Source of the DNA: Burkholderiales bacterium
GTDB lineage: Bacteria; Pseudomonadota; Gammaproteobacteria; Burkholderiales; SG8-39
Length of the DNA stretch: 41,427 bases
Reading direction: 5' to 3'
Assembly (NCBI GenBank): GCA_017880775.1
Contig: JADGRQ010000037.1
Location: forward strand, 1-41,427
The position numbers were made by a program, and so were the translations under genes. This document shows, piece after piece, positions 40,911 through 41,427 of the stretch (the first letter of the stretch is position 1; the number at the start of each line of letters is the position of its first letter). The notes under the pieces are model-generated. The model had not been told where the DNA came from and ran no database searches. It saw only the letters and a list, made by a program, of their open reading frames with translations.

Positions 40911-41427
40911 ATGAGCAAACAAACCCGTGCCAGCCACCCCATCTACAATCTTCTGCCCACGGAAATCGAGGGGTTCGATTCCCTGGCCGAGCTTGCCCTG
41001 GATATGCGCTGGTCGTGGAATCATGCGACCGACGAAGTGTGGCGGCAGCTTGATCCCGAACTGTGGGAAATCACGCATAACCCTTGGGTTGTCCCGCAGA
41101 CGGTGTCGCGCGAACGGATCGAGCGCGTGTTGGCCGATCCCGTTTTTCGCAAAAACGTCGACGGCCTGGTGCAAGCCAGGCGGGAGAATGCGGAGGCGCC
41201 GGCGTGGTTTCAGCAGAATCATTCGCAGGATTCCCTGACCTGCGCCGCTTATTTCAGCATGGAATTCATGTTGAGCGAAGCTTTGCCCATTTACTCGGGC
41301 GGGCTTGGCAATGTAGCCGGCGATCAGATCAAAGCCACCAGCGATCTGGGCGTGCCGGTGGTCGGCGTGGGACTGCTGTACCAGCAAGGCTATTTTCGCC
41401 AGGTGATCGACAAGGACGGAGCGCAAC
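40911..41427 (+). CDS. glgP: Alpha-glucan (glycogen) phosphorylase, 5' part (runs off window)
   Basis: 172 residues of the N-terminus. The start has PTEIEGFDSLAELALDMRWSW, then DELW-type segments and YFSMEFMLSEALPIYSGGLG, NVAGDQIKATSDLGVPVVGV and GLLYQQGYFRQ. This is the DUF3417-type alpha-glucan phosphorylase group (with Thermotoga and mycobacterial relatives). The enzyme releases glucose-1-phosphate from glucans with pyridoxal phosphate; that domain is beyond the edge. A GGAGTGAGGG stretch precedes ATG 40911. It is unrelated to the hydrogenase locus. The 236 bp before it contain no recognisable gene. Confidence 0.9.
   Translation, partial: MSKQTRASHPIYNLLPTEIEGFDSLAELALDMRWSWNHATDEVWRQLDPELWEITHNPWVVPQTVSRERIERVLADPVFRKNVDGLVQARRENAEAPAWFQQNHSQDSLTCAAYFSMEFMLSEALPIYSGGLGNVAGDQIKATSDLGVPVVGVGLLYQQGYFRQVIDKDGAQ

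Overview
The window is GC-rich, tightly packed DNA from a Proteobacterium, most likely a Betaproteobacterium. The grounds are the Tat-exported enzymes, FNR/Anr-type sites, a Hyb/HypX hydrogenase set and TauA/SsuA-type importers; the taxon is inferred, not shown. No rRNA, tRNA, CRISPR array or intact insertion sequence was found.

Layout. (1) 1-1826, minus: 5' part of a molybdopterin oxidoreductase that runs off the left edge. (2) about 2034-2791: decayed DNA, made of an acyl-CoA dehydrogenase C-terminus fused to a frameshifted SDR fragment, next to a strong inverted repeat. (3) 2901-23126: a catabolic cluster with two arms diverging from a promoter region at 16657-16862. The left arm encodes a GMC oxidoreductase, three SDRs, two pyruvate-carboxylase-type carboxyltransferase proteins, a biotin carrier, a cytoplasmic sulfatase, a TetR regulator and importer parts. 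The right arm encodes an importer ATPase and permease, a thiolase, a second biotin carrier, a biotin carboxylase and an acyl-CoA ligase. (4) 23173-40212: a [NiFe] hydrogenase locus in the order small subunit, HybA-like, HybB-like, large subunit, protease, HypC-like, HybE, HypA, HypB, HypF, HypC, HypD, HypE, HypX, nickel permease. A c-type cytochrome and a HupK/HoxV-like protein are divergent from it. (5) 40231-41427: a bacteriohemerythrin and the start of an alpha-glucan phosphorylase.

The most interesting part is region 3. It holds every part of a biotin-dependent carboxylase, but in an unusual combination: AccC-like biotin carboxylase, two AccB-like carriers, and two separate DRE-TIM carboxyltransferases instead of an acyl-CoA carboxyltransferase. 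One carboxyltransferase keeps the metal/carbamyl-lysine site. The other has lost the lysine and one metal histidine. With the sulfatase, alcohol dehydrogenases, CoA ligase and thiolase, the simplest reading is a route from organosulfate to alcohol to ketone, then carboxylation to a beta-keto acid, CoA activation and thiolysis. That would be a biotin-dependent counterpart of the acetophenone carboxylase route. This is inference and the substrate is unknown.

Region 4 looks like an anaerobically induced, group 1c (Hyb-type) uptake hydrogenase. The small subunit has the standard four-cysteine proximal site, and FNR-like palindromes sit at the hydrogenase/cytochrome divergent promoter and before the nickel permease gene. 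It nevertheless carries HypX, HupK and a nearby hemerythrin, which suggests the enzyme is also matured in the presence of some oxygen.
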